A stretch of 64,000 nucleotides of DNA from JBBQXK01 sp038209775 (lineage in GTDB: Bacteria; Pseudomonadota; Alphaproteobacteria; Rhodobacterales; Rhodobacteraceae): NCBI GenBank assembly GCA_038209775.1, contig JBBQXK010000020.1, positions 1-64,000 of the forward strand, written 5' to 3'. Positions within the stretch are counted from its first letter, which is position 1. Each line of letters starts with the position of its first letter. Both the position numbers and the translations under genes were made by a program. The notes under the pieces were generated by a model. The model was not told where the DNA came from. It was given only the letters and a program-made list of their open reading frames with translations, and made no database searches. Of this stretch, positions 16,297 to 24,784 are shown one piece after another.

Positions 16297-17094
16297 ATGC
16301 ATCTTGATGTCCTCGACCTGCGCAACTTCTACTATCGCACGCAGTTGGGCCGCGTGGCGCAGCGTGCGATCCGTGACAAGGTGACCACGCTCTGGCCCAC
16401 GGCAACCGGGGAAAGCGTGGTGGGCTTCGGCTTTGCGGTGCCGCTGTTGCGGCCCTATCTGGCTGACGCGCGGCGCGTCGTGGCGCTGATGCCGGCACCG
16501 CAGGGGGTGATGCCCTGGCCTGCGGGCATGGAAAACGTGGCGGCCCTGTGTGAGGAAACGCAATGGCCCCTTGCCACCGCGTCGGTCGAGAAACTGGTGC
16601 TGATGCACGGTCTTGAAACCTCGGAGCGGCCCAGCCAGGTGCTGGACGAATGCGCCCGCGTGCTGGCCCCGGGGGGCCGGGTGCTGTTCATCGTGCCGGC
16701 CCGCGCCGGCCTGTGGTCGCGGCGCGACGGCACGCCCTTCGGCTTTGGCCGCCCCTACACGGCGGCGCAGATGGATGCACAACTGCGCCGTCATGCCTTT
16801 ACCCCCGAACGCAGCCTGTCAGCGCTGTTCGCGCCGCCCTCGACCGGCCGCTTCTGGATGCGCACGGCCGATTTCTGGGAACGCACGGGCCGCCGCCTTC
16901 CCTGGCTGCGGGGCGGGGTGCTGATGGTCGAGGCGTCGAAACAGGTTTATGCCCCGACGCGCGGCGGACTTGCCGCGGCGGTGCGCAAGCCGCTCCGGGT
17001 GCTGGAGGGAATGGCCAAGCCCGTGCCTGTTCCGGGCGGTGTGGTGTCGTTCAGCGATCCCATCCGTGCGGTTGTGCCGGTGCCAAACCTCTGA
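16297..17094 (+). CDS. SAM-dependent methyltransferase, class I
   Basis: 265 residues from the preferred start MHLDVLDLRNFYY (ATG 16297; the frame opens at 16261). The pattern fits a methyltransferase type 11 fold: a glycine-containing strand near GFGFAVPLLRPYL, the acidic VLDECARVLAPGGRVLFIVPAR segment typical of motif post-II, and a C-terminal helical part. The usual GxGxG of motif I is degenerate, so substrate and even activity are uncertain. It is divergent from gloB. Confidence 0.72.
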   Translation: MHLDVLDLRNFYYRTQLGRVAQRAIRDKVTTLWPTATGESVVGFGFAVPLLRPYLADARRVVALMPAPQGVMPWPAGMENVAALCEETQWPLATASVEKLVLMHGLETSERPSQVLDECARVLAPGGRVLFIVPARAGLWSRRDGTPFGFGRPYTAAQMDAQLRRHAFTPERSLSALFAPPSTGRFWMRTADFWERTGRRLPWLRGGVLMVEASKQVYAPTRGGLAAAVRKPLRVLEGMAKPVPVPGGVVSFSDPIRAVVPVPNL

Positions 17095-17223
17095 CAGGTG
17101 CGCGACCCCGAGGACAAGCGCCAGCGTCTTGCTTAAATCTGCCGTGAGTTGCCATTCATCGCGGCTGCCTCCGGCCATGGCCGCGCTGCAGCGCATGTTG
17201 CAGCCCGGACCGGCAAAAGGCGC

Positions 17224-18630
17224 TCAGGCCGCAATGCGTACCTGATCGGCGGTGATCACCACCGCGCCATCCAGCCGGATGACGGCGGTCGTCACCTGAC
17301 CCGGGAACGGCCCGCCACGATAATCGACCAGTACATCGGTATAGCTTTCATCTGGCGCCACCTCGATGCGTATCCCGGCCACCCGCACACCGCCAGTCTG
17401 GAAACCGCCAACCTCCAGCACGTCCTCTTCCGGGTTGAAGTCGGTGATACGCGCAATTTGCGCGGTCTCGCCGCCCAACACGTTGCGGGGATAAATCTCG
17501 AATGTGTCCGACCCGTCACCCCCGCGCAGTTCGGTCAGCGGGTCGGCATCATCGAAGAAGCCGGTTACGCGCAGTGTATCGTCACCGTCGCCGCCGCCGC
17601 CAATGCTCCCGGTGTCCACCTGGATCAGATCGTTGCCGGTGCCGCCAAATCCGCGCGCGCCCCGGTTCACGGCCAATATGTCATCGCCCGCATCGCCCAA
17701 AAGCGTCACCCCTGCGCCATCGCCGACAACGGTATCATCTCCATTGCCACCATGCAGAAGAACGATGCCGACATCGCCCTGCGCGCTCAGCGCGTCGTCG
17801 CCGTCGTTGCCGAACGCCTCGCCCGGGCCGCCAATGCCCACCCTGTCATCCCCCGCCCCGCCGCGGATCAGGCCGCCCTCACTAAACAGCACATCATCGC
17901 CGCCGCCGCCCAGCAGCGTTGACAGACCACCAAATGCAGACAGGTTGTCGCCGCCGCCCAGACCGCTCAGCGTGACCGGCCCGCCACCCGGCCCGGCCCT
18001 GACAAAGTCGACGCCGTCGGTCCCGGTGAAATCACCCGTGACCTGCTGCAATTCGGCCGGGCCATAGAAAGTTCCCGCATCCTCGAACGGTGACAGCGTC
18101 TCGTCGGTTTCCGAACGCGCGATCATGCCATCGCGCAACTGCATCCGGATAATCTCCAGCGGATCATCCGTCGTGATTCCGGGCGGCTCGACGCGGCTGT
18201 CGTCGACCAGCGTTTCAGAATCCTCATCATCGTCGAAATATGTGTTTTCCAGCGTGCCAAGGTCGATCTCGGTAACCAGCGTCGCCCCGATGCTGTCAAA
18301 GTATTCCTCGACAGTCATGCCGTCGAACGCGGCGCCCGTGGCATCGGCGGGTATCTCTGCCCCCTCGGGCACCAGATAGATGCCCAGGCTAAAGTCTTGT
18401 GTCTGCGAGCTGTCACTGCCTGTGCTGCCGTCGCTGATGTCTTCAAACTTCACGGCGACAAGGCTGCCGGTTTCATCCGCGCCAAGGTCGATGCTCAGGC
18501 CATCTTCCGTTTCTGTGACGGTGGCACCCAGATCGGGTTCTTCGGTCTGGTCCGGTTCGTCGTCATCATCTCCACCGAACGCAAAGGAAAGTGCCCCCAG
18601 CCCAAGCAATGACAGCAGCAGAAGTTCCAT
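17224..18630 (-). CDS. RTX-type calcium-binding repeat protein
   Basis: 468 residues, very acidic. The N-terminus MELLLLSLLGLGALSFAFGG followed by DDDDE is a hydrophobic segment of a type seen in Rhodobacterales RTX-like proteins; it may be an anchor or signal. Residues from about 210 to 375 carry repeated GGxGxD-like nonapeptides (LLGGGGDDVL, IRGGAGDDRV, LHGGNGDDTV) that bind calcium in a beta roll. The C-terminal 80 residues resemble the end module that follows RTX repeats. No type I secretion genes are nearby. Likely surface or exported; function unknown. Confidence 0.75.
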   Translation of the reverse strand: MELLLLSLLGLGALSFAFGGDDDDEPDQTEEPDLGATVTETEDGLSIDLGADETGSLVAVKFEDISDGSTGSDSSQTQDFSLGIYLVPEGAEIPADATGAAFDGMTVEEYFDSIGATLVTEIDLGTLENTYFDDDEDSETLVDDSRVEPPGITTDDPLEIIRMQLRDGMIARSETDETLSPFEDAGTFYGPAELQQVTGDFTGTDGVDFVRAGPGGGPVTLSGLGGGDNLSAFGGLSTLLGGGGDDVLFSEGGLIRGGAGDDRVGIGGPGEAFGNDGDDALSAQGDVGIVLLHGGNGDDTVVGDGAGVTLLGDAGDDILAVNRGARGFGGTGNDLIQVDTGSIGGGGDGDDTLRVTGFFDDADPLTELRGGDGSDTFEIYPRNVLGGETAQIARITDFNPEEDVLEVGGFQTGGVRVAGIRIEVAPDESYTDVLVDYRGGPFPGQVTTAVIRLDGAVVITADQVRIAA

Positions 18631-18974
18631 GAAATCACCCCCGCGAATTTGCGCGAGCGTAACACGCTACCCTGACCTGGCCAGAATGAATCCACGAAAA
18701 ACCGTTTCCGTACCTGAAACAATCCCGACACCCGCGTCGGATACGAAAGCTGTATGAACAGGCCCCCGGCACGGGACGAAATCGCCCCTTGCGTCGCGTC
18801 CCGCGCCATCGCGCGACACGTCGAAATTGCGTCCTGAACCCGGTTGCGGGGTGCGGGAGGCTCTGCTACATGCACCCCAGATCAGGATGCCTTCGGAGAT
18901 GCCCGGGCGCGCCACTAACTGCTGCAGCCTGCCGCTTTCTTCTGCCAGCGGGCCCCGACAACGGAAGGTTTGAC
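18631..18974. other. Divergent intergenic region upstream of the atp operon
   Basis: 344 bases between the divergent RTX gene and atpH. It must carry promoters for both. A small palindrome AGCGT-aac-ACGCT lies close to the RTX start. The frame running from 18789 into atpH is only an upstream extension and is not used. No RNA gene was recognised. Confidence 0.5.
18844..18872 (+). promoter_or_regulatory. Possible atp operon promoter
   Basis: TTGCGG (18844-18849) and TACATG (18867-18872) are separated by 17 bases, about 100 bases before the atpH start. The match to a housekeeping consensus is only partial, so this is a suggestion from spacing and position. Confidence 0.3.
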
Positions 18975-19535
18975 GTGACAGAATCTGCCTCGATCTCTTC
19001 CGGTATCGCCCAACGCTATGCGACCGCCGTTTTCGAATTGTCGCGTGAGGGCAAGGGCCTGAAAGCACTGGAGGCCGACACCAATGCCATCGAATCCGCC
19101 CTTGATGTCAGCGCCGACCTGCGTGGCGTGATCCACTCGCCGTTGTTGTCGCGCGCAGATCAAGGTGCGGCGATGGGTGCTGTGGCGGGCAAGCTGGGCG
19201 TGTCGTCGCTGATGGTCAACACGCTGGCCCTGATGGCGCAGAAGCGTCGCCTGTTCGTTCTGCCGCAACTGATTGCACAACTGCGCGCCCTGATCGCGGA
19301 TGAGAAGGGCGAGGTCACCGCCGAGGTCACCTCGGCCACCGCCCTGACCGCTGCGCAGGCCAAGGAACTGGCCGCCACCATCAAGGCCCGCGTCGGAAAA
19401 GATGTGAAACTGAAAGCGTCCGTCGATGAAAGCCTCATCGGTGGTCTTGTCGTCAAGGTCGGCTCCACGATGATCGACACCTCGATCCGTGCCAAGCTTG
19501 CCTCCCTCCAGAATGCCATGAAAGAGGTCGGGTAA
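18975..19535 (+). CDS. atpH: ATP synthase F1 subunit delta
   Basis: Delta subunit (186 residues) of the F1 sector, joining the stator stalk to the alpha3beta3 head. The N-terminal ISSGIAQRYATAVFELS and C-terminal KLKASVDESLIGGLVVKVGSTMID are diagnostic. The start is GTG at 18975 with GGAAGG upstream, not the earlier in-frame codons. First gene of an F1-only operon (delta-alpha-gamma-beta-epsilon), the usual alphaproteobacterial arrangement with F0 genes elsewhere. atpA begins at the next base. Confidence 0.96.
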   Translation: MTESASISSGIAQRYATAVFELSREGKGLKALEADTNAIESALDVSADLRGVIHSPLLSRADQGAAMGAVAGKLGVSSLMVNTLALMAQKRRLFVLPQLIAQLRALIADEKGEVTAEVTSATALTAAQAKELAATIKARVGKDVKLKASVDESLIGGLVVKVGSTMIDTSIRAKLASLQNAMKEVG

Positions 19536-21074
19536 ATGGGTATCCAAGCCGCTGAAATCTCTGCGATCCTCAAGGACCAGATCAAGAACTTCGGTCAGGA
19601 CGCAGAGGTGGCCGAAGTGGGCCGCGTGCTGTCGGTCGGCGACGGGATTGCCCGTGTGCATGGGCTGGACAATGTGCAGGCCGGCGAGATGGTCGAATTT
19701 CCGGGCGGTATCCGGGGCATGGCGCTGAACCTTGAGGTCGACAACGTCGGCATCGTGATCTTCGGCTCCGACCAGGACATCAAGGAAGGCGACGTCGTCA
19801 AGCGCACCAAGTCCATCGTGGACGTGCCGGCCGGCAATGGCCTTCTGGGCCGCGTGGTCGATGCCCTTGGCAACCCGATCGACGGCAAAGGCCCTGTTGT
19901 GGGGTCCGAGCGCCGCGTGGCCGACGTCAAGGCCCCCGGCATCATCCCCCGCAAGTCGGTGCATGAACCGATGGCGACGGGGTTGAAGGCCATCGACGCC
20001 ATGATCCCGGTTGGCCGTGGCCAGCGCGAACTCATCATCGGCGACCGCCAGACCGGCAAGACCGCCGTGGCCCTCGACACCATCCTGAACCAGCGCGCCT
20101 ACAATCTGGCCGCCGGTGACGACGAATCGAAGAAGCTCTACTGCATCTATGTGGCCATCGGGCAGAAACGCTCGACCGTGGCCCAGCTGGTGAAGAAGCT
20201 GGAAGAAACCGGCGCCATCGACTACACCATCGTGGTCGCTGCCACCGCGTCCGACCCGGCACCGATGCAGTTCCTGGCACCCTATTCCGCCACCGCGATG
20301 GCCGAGTTTTTCCGAGATAACGGCCGCCACGCGCTCATCATCTATGATGACCTGTCGAAACAGGCTGTGGCCTATCGCCAGATGTCGCTGCTGCTGCGCC
20401 GCCCGCCGGGGCGTGAGGCCTATCCGGGCGACGTGTTCTATCTGCACTCTCGCCTGCTGGAACGTTCCGCCAAACTGAACGAGGATTTCGGGTCCGGCTC
20501 GTTGACCGCCCTGCCGATCATCGAAACCCAGGCGGGTGACGTGTCGGCCTATATCCCGACGAACGTGATCTCGATCACCGACGGGCAGATATTTCTTGAA
20601 ACGGAACTGTTCTATCAGGGCGTCCGTCCTGCCGTGAACACCGGCCTGTCGGTGTCGCGGGTTGGTTCCTCGGCCCAGACGTCAGCGATGAAGTCGGTTG
20701 CCGGCAAGGTGAAGCTGGAACTGGCGCAGTATCGCGAAATGGCGGCCTTTGCGCAGTTCGGGTCCGACCTTGACGCCTCGACGCAGGCGCTTCTGAACCG
20801 TGGCGCGCGTCTGACCGAACTGATGAAGCAGGCGCAGTACGCGCCGATGACCAACGCCGAGATCGTCGTGGTGATCTTTGCGGGCACCAACGGCTATCTC
20901 GACAAGGTGCCGGTGAAAAGGGTCAGCGCGTTCGAGGCAGGCCTGCTCAAGCACCTGCGCAGCAATGCGGCGGACTTGCTTGAGGATATCACCAAGAACG
21001 ACCGCAAGGTGGCGGGCGATCTGGAGAAGAAAATCCGCGCTGTGCTGGATGCCTTCGCCAAAGATTTCGCCTGA
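19536..21074 (+). CDS. atpA: ATP synthase F1 subunit alpha
   Basis: 512-residue regulatory nucleotide-binding subunit of F1. The P loop GDRQTGKT lies near residues 169-176 and the family signature region PGREAYPGDVFYLHSRLLER near 288-307. The gene starts directly after the atpH stop, with no spacer. Complete and typical in length. Confidence 0.98.
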   Translation: MGIQAAEISAILKDQIKNFGQDAEVAEVGRVLSVGDGIARVHGLDNVQAGEMVEFPGGIRGMALNLEVDNVGIVIFGSDQDIKEGDVVKRTKSIVDVPAGNGLLGRVVDALGNPIDGKGPVVGSERRVADVKAPGIIPRKSVHEPMATGLKAIDAMIPVGRGQRELIIGDRQTGKTAVALDTILNQRAYNLAAGDDESKKLYCIYVAIGQKRSTVAQLVKKLEETGAIDYTIVVAATASDPAPMQFLAPYSATAMAEFFRDNGRHALIIYDDLSKQAVAYRQMSLLLRRPPGREAYPGDVFYLHSRLLERSAKLNEDFGSGSLTALPIIETQAGDVSAYIPTNVISITDGQIFLETELFYQGVRPAVNTGLSVSRVGSSAQTSAMKSVAGKVKLELAQYREMAAFAQFGSDLDASTQALLNRGARLTELMKQAQYAPMTNAEIVVVIFAGTNGYLDKVPVKRVSAFEAGLLKHLRSNAADLLEDITKNDRKVAGDLEKKIRAVLDAFAKDFA

Positions 21075-21095
21075 ACATCCTGAAGGAGAAGGCAT

Positions 21096-21962
21096 ATGCC
21101 CAGCCTTAAGGACCTCAAGAACCGGATCCAAAGCGTCAAGAACACGCGGAAGATCACCAAGGCCATGCAGATGGTCGCCGCTGCCAAACTGCGCCGCGCG
21201 CAGGAATCTGCCGAGGCCGCGCGTCCCTATGCCGAACGCATGGGGGCGGTGATTGCCGCGCTGTCGTCGTCGGTGTCGGGTTCGGCGTCCGCCCCCCGCC
21301 TGCTGGCGGGGACGGGTGCCGACAAGGTTCACCTTCTGGTGGTGATGACGGCGGAACGCGGGCTATGCGGCGGGTTCAACTCGTCTATCGCACGTCTGGC
21401 CCGCGCGCATGCCAATGCGCTGTTGGCTAAGGGCAAGACGGTCAAGATCCTGACTGTCGGCAAGAAGGGCCGCGAGCAACTGAAGCGCGACCTCGCGCAC
21501 CTGTTCGTCGGCCACATCGACCTGTCCGACGTGAAACGCATCGGCTATGCCGAGGCGCTGAAGGTGGGCCGTGACATCCTGTCCCGTTTCAACGCGGCCG
21601 AGTTTGACGTGGCCACCCTGTTCTTCAGCCGCTTCCAGTCGGTCATCAGCCAGACGCCCACAGCCTTGCAGGTGATCCCGGTCCATTTCGAGGCGACGGG
21701 GACATCGACCCTCTACGACTACGAACCCGGCGAAGAGGAAATCCTTGCCGACCTTCTGCCGCGCGGCGTGTCGACACAGGTGTTCACCGCACTTCTGGAA
21801 AACGGCGCCTCCGAACAGGGCGCCCGGATGAGCGCCATGGACAACGCGACCCGCAACGCAGGCGACATGATCAACAAGCTGACCATCGTCTACAACCGGT
21901 CACGTCAGGCGTCGATCACCAAGGAACTCATTGAAATCATTTCAGGCGCGGAGGCGTTGTGA
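21096..21962 (+). CDS. atpG: ATP synthase F1 subunit gamma
   Basis: Central rotor shaft of F1, 288 residues. N-terminal helix IKSVKNTRKITKAMQMV-type motif and C-terminal ASxxMDNATRNAGDMINKLT are present. An AAGGAG site precedes the ATG. The last eight residues, IISGAEAL, and the coding DNA for ISGAEAL reappear 374 bases downstream at the end of the next small gene, suggesting that something inserted at this gene's 3' end and left atpG intact by supplying a replacement end. Confidence 0.97.
   Translation: MPSLKDLKNRIQSVKNTRKITKAMQMVAAAKLRRAQESAEAARPYAERMGAVIAALSSSVSGSASAPRLLAGTGADKVHLLVVMTAERGLCGGFNSSIARLARAHANALLAKGKTVKILTVGKKGREQLKRDLAHLFVGHIDLSDVKRIGYAEALKVGRDILSRFNAAEFDVATLFFSRFQSVISQTPTALQVIPVHFEATGTSTLYDYEPGEEEILADLLPRGVSTQVFTALLENGASEQGARMSAMDNATRNAGDMINKLTIVYNRSRQASITKELIEIISGAEAL
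21939..21962 (+). repeat. Left copy of 24-base atpG 3'-end repeat
   Basis: Encodes ISGAEAL plus stop for atpG. It matches the copy at 22313-22336 at 20 of 24 bases, and all four differences are synonymous (TCA/TCG, GCG/GCC, TTG/CTC). This pattern resembles att-like repeats left when an element integrates into the 3' end of a gene. Confidence 0.75.
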
Positions 21963-22336
21963 TGCCGACTAAGTCTGAAATCGAAGACTATGCGGAAAAG
22001 CTTCGCGCATCCGCTCTTGAATTGCGGAAACCCGTTCCGCCTGAGGTAACCCCCCGAATGGCTGCTTACCTGCGCGCTTACTTCGAGAGGTTTGGCGCAG
22101 AGTTTTCTCTCGGTCAGCTAATGGATGTTGAGAAACTGCCCTCCGCAATAATGAGAACCTACAAAGTGGAGTCGGGCAAGTACGCCGATGTCTCAATACT
22201 TTCGTCCATGTTGGTTGATACCAAGTTGATCGAGGCTATTGATGGACATAGGTCCTTTCGCGTGACTGCGAGAGGGAGGATTCTAGCTGAGACGCTCGCA
22301 AATAAATCTAGCATTTCGGGCGCCGAGGCGCTCTGA
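21962..22336 (+). CDS. Small unknown gene inserted between atpG and atpD
   Basis: 124-residue product starting at ATG 21962, overlapping the atpG stop as TGATG (GTG 21959 is an alternative), so translation is probably coupled to atpG. It is polar, with an N-terminal helix (KSEIEDYAEKLRASALELRK) and a C-terminal part (residues about 70-115, ending VTARGRILAETL) that looks like a small winged-helix fold. Its last seven residues, ISGAEAL, repeat the atpG C-terminus. GC content is near 50 percent, with codons such as ATA, AGG and AGA that are rare in its neighbours, which points to acquisition from elsewhere. From memory, an extra gene of unknown function between gamma and beta has been reported in a related Rhodobacter atp operon; homology is unchecked. 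Confidence 0.75.
   Translation: MPTKSEIEDYAEKLRASALELRKPVPPEVTPRMAAYLRAYFERFGAEFSLGQLMDVEKLPSAIMRTYKVESGKYADVSILSSMLVDTKLIEAIDGHRSFRVTARGRILAETLANKSSISGAEAL
22313..22336 (+). repeat. Right copy of 24-base atpG 3'-end repeat
   Basis: Encodes ISGAEAL plus stop in frame with the inserted gene. Its GC-rich synonymous codons (TCG, GCC, CTC) look more like native sequence than the left copy, so this may be the original atpG end displaced by the insertion. Confidence 0.7.
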
Positions 22337-22361
22337 CCCGAACCCGAACGGAGAGAACACG

Positions 22362-23786
22362 ATGGCAAAGGCAACTGGCAAAGTCACGCAGGTGATCGGC
22401 GCCGTGGTGGACGTGCAGTTCGAAGGCGCGCTGCCCGCGATCCTGAACGCGCTGGAGACCCTGAATAACGGCAAGCGTCTGGTGCTTGAGGTTGCCCAGC
22501 ATTTGGGCGAGGGCACCGTGCGCACCATCGCCATGGACTCAACCGAAGGCCTCGTGCGGGGCGAACCGGTGTCCGACCTCGGTGCCCCCATCTCGGTACC
22601 CGTGGGTGACGGCACCCTTGGCCGCATCATCAACGTCATCGGTGAGCCTATCGACGAAAAGGGCCCGGTCGTTCACACCGAACGCCGCGCCATCCACCGC
22701 CCGGCCCCCGGTTTCTCGGAGCAATCGACCTCGTCCTCGATCCTTGTCACCGGCATCAAGGTGATCGACCTGCTGGCCCCCTATTCCAAGGGCGGCAAGA
22801 TCGGCCTCTTTGGCGGTGCGGGCGTGGGCAAGACCGTTCTTATTCAAGAGCTTATCAACAACATCGCCAAGGTGCACTCAGGCTATTCGGTGTTCGCGGG
22901 CGTGGGTGAGCGGACGCGTGAGGGGAACGACCTCTATCACGAATTCATCGAATCGGGCGTCATCAACATCGACGACCTGACCAAGTCGAAGGTGGCGCTG
23001 GTCTACGGCCAGATGAACGAACCCCCGGGCGCACGTCTGCGGGTCGCGTTGTCGGGTCTGACCCTTGCCGAACAGTTCCGCGACCAGTCGGGGACGGACG
23101 TTTTGTTCTTTGTCGACAACATCTTCCGCTTCACGCAAGCGGGTTCGGAAGTGTCGGCCCTTCTGGGCCGCATCCCCTCTGCCGTGGGCTATCAGCCGAC
23201 GCTGGCGACCGACATGGGGGCGCTGCAGGAACGCATCACTTCGACCAAGGCCGGTTCGATCACCTCGGTGCAGGCCATCTATGTGCCCGCCGACGACCTG
23301 ACCGACCCCGCACCCGCCACATCGTTCGCGCACCTTGACGCGACCACCACCCTGTCGCGCGCCATCTCGGAACTGGGCATTTATCCGGCGGTCGACCCGC
23401 TGGACAGCACCAGCCGTCTGATGGACCCGCAGGTTCTGGGGCAGGAACACTATGACGTAGCGCGGTCGGTGCAGGGCATTCTGCAACGCTACAAGTCGCT
23501 GCAGGACATCATTGCCATTCTTGGCATGGACGAACTGAGCGAAGACGACAAACTGACCGTGTCGCGGGCCCGCAAGATCCAGCGGTTCCTGTCGCAACCC
23601 TTTGACGTGGCGCAGATCTTTACCGGCTCGCCGGGTGTTCAGGTGCCGCTGGAAAAGACTATCTCGTCGTTCAAGGCGGTGGTTGCAGGCGAGTACGATC
23701 ACCTGCCCGAAGGTGCCTTCTACATGGTCGGCGACATCGACGACGTGAAGGCCAAGGCGGCCAAGATGGCCGCAGCAGCGGCGTAA
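22362..23786 (+). CDS. atpD: ATP synthase F1 subunit beta
   Basis: Catalytic subunit of F1, 474 residues. P loop GGAGVGKT near residues 151-158, the catalytic GERTREG near 183-189, and the signature PSAVGYQPTLATDMG are present. A CGGAGAG site precedes the ATG 25 bases after the inserted gene. Complete. Confidence 0.98.
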   Translation: MAKATGKVTQVIGAVVDVQFEGALPAILNALETLNNGKRLVLEVAQHLGEGTVRTIAMDSTEGLVRGEPVSDLGAPISVPVGDGTLGRIINVIGEPIDEKGPVVHTERRAIHRPAPGFSEQSTSSSILVTGIKVIDLLAPYSKGGKIGLFGGAGVGKTVLIQELINNIAKVHSGYSVFAGVGERTREGNDLYHEFIESGVINIDDLTKSKVALVYGQMNEPPGARLRVALSGLTLAEQFRDQSGTDVLFFVDNIFRFTQAGSEVSALLGRIPSAVGYQPTLATDMGALQERITSTKAGSITSVQAIYVPADDLTDPAPATSFAHLDATTTLSRAISELGIYPAVDPLDSTSRLMDPQVLGQEHYDVARSVQGILQRYKSLQDIIAILGMDELSEDDKLTVSRARKIQRFLSQPFDVAQIFTGSPGVQVPLEKTISSFKAVVAGEYDHLPEGAFYMVGDIDDVKAKAAKMAAAAA

Positions 23787-23796
23787 GGGGGCAAGC

Positions 23797-24189
23797 ATGC
23801 CGGTCCAATTCGATCTGGTCTCGCCCGAACGCAGGCTGGCGTCGGTCAAGGCGACCGAGGTGCAAATCCCCGGTGCCGACGGCGACCTGACCGCGATGGA
23901 GGGGCACACCCCCACCATCACCACCCTGCGGCCCGGCATTCTGCGCGCTGTCGGGGCAGAAGGTACGACGGCGTTTGTCGTGACCGGCGGATTTGCCGAG
24001 ATCACTGCCGGAACCGTCTCGGTGCTGGCCGAACGCGCCGTGCCGGTGGCCGAGGCTTCGTCGGCGATGGTCGACGGGCTGGTGTCCGAGGCGCGCGAGG
24101 CTGCCGCCAAGGCCACCCCCGACACCCGCGATGTGGCAGACAAACTCGTGGCCGACATGTTGGCACTGAAGGCGTCGGTCGGGCAGTAA
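23797..24189 (+). CDS. atpC: ATP synthase F1 subunit epsilon
   Basis: Epsilon subunit of the F1 central stalk, 130 residues. The N-terminal beta sandwich is recognisable (FDLVSPERRLAS, QIPGADGDLTAMEGHTP), with a short C-terminal helical part (ASSAMVDGLVSEAREAA) that can inhibit ATP hydrolysis. Last gene of the operon, followed at once by a terminator. Confidence 0.95.
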   Translation: MPVQFDLVSPERRLASVKATEVQIPGADGDLTAMEGHTPTITTLRPGILRAVGAEGTTAFVVTGGFAEITAGTVSVLAERAVPVAEASSAMVDGLVSEAREAAAKATPDTRDVADKLVADMLALKASVGQ

Positions 24190-24211
24190 TCTGCCCCTGA
24201 TATTTTGGACC

Positions 24212-24245
24212 GGCCCCGCATCCCCTGCGGGGCCCTTTCATTTTC
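24212..24245 (+). terminator. Rho-independent terminator of the atp operon
   Basis: GGCCCCGC (24212-24219) pairs perfectly with GCGGGGCC (24227-24234) around a seven-base loop, followed by a T-rich run CTTTCATTTTC. It lies 22 bases after the atpC stop. Confidence 0.85.
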
Positions 24246-24320
24246 CTACATTCCCACCCGATTTTCCTTGGTTCTGCCCGGTTTCCTTGCAACCCTGCAA
24301 CCACACGGCAGGACAGCAGC

Positions 24321-24671
24321 ATGAAACGCATTTCCACCGCATCACTTGGCATTGAACAGGGTGCGCGGCTGCTGTTTTCCGATTTTGCCGACGGTGGCCC
24401 GATGTGGACCGCCCAGGGCCACCGCGAAAGCCGCAGCGAAGTGGTCTTTGACCAGGCGTTCTGCCACCCCCCCGCCGTGATCGTTGGCATCGCGCTGATG
24501 GACCTGGACCACAACACCAACACCCGCACCGAGATTCTGGCCGAACATGTCACCGCCATCGGTTTTGACATCGTGTTCCGCACCTGGGGCGATACCCGCG
24601 TGGCGCGGGTCAGGGTGGAGTGGACCGCGATGGGGGCGGTGTCGGACGAGGATCAGTGGGAGGTCGAGTGA
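24321..24671 (+). CDS. H-type lectin domain protein
   Basis: 116 residues, soluble, no signal peptide. The pattern SEVVFDQAFCHPPAVIVGIALMD, then TGFDIVFRTWGDTRVARVRVEW-like strands, matches the H-type lectin fold, a small beta sandwich that binds sugars in animal and bacterial members. The central GFDIVFRTWGDTR run is the clearest piece. It stands alone after the atp terminator. What it binds is unknown. Confidence 0.65.
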   Translation: MKRISTASLGIEQGARLLFSDFADGGPMWTAQGHRESRSEVVFDQAFCHPPAVIVGIALMDLDHNTNTRTEILAEHVTAIGFDIVFRTWGDTRVARVRVEWTAMGAVSDEDQWEVE

Positions 24672-24784
24672 CGCGGGGTGGGTCAAGCGATTGATCTGGG
24701 CTGAAAAAGCCCGTATTTTTCCCGTATTCGAAGCGTATGCGATCCGTATTGCATCTGTATGTACAGCTGTATGTTTTCGGGGGG

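Noticed and set aside
18915..20447. 510-codon minus-strand reading frame
   Set aside because: Antisense to atpH and atpA; a composition shadow.
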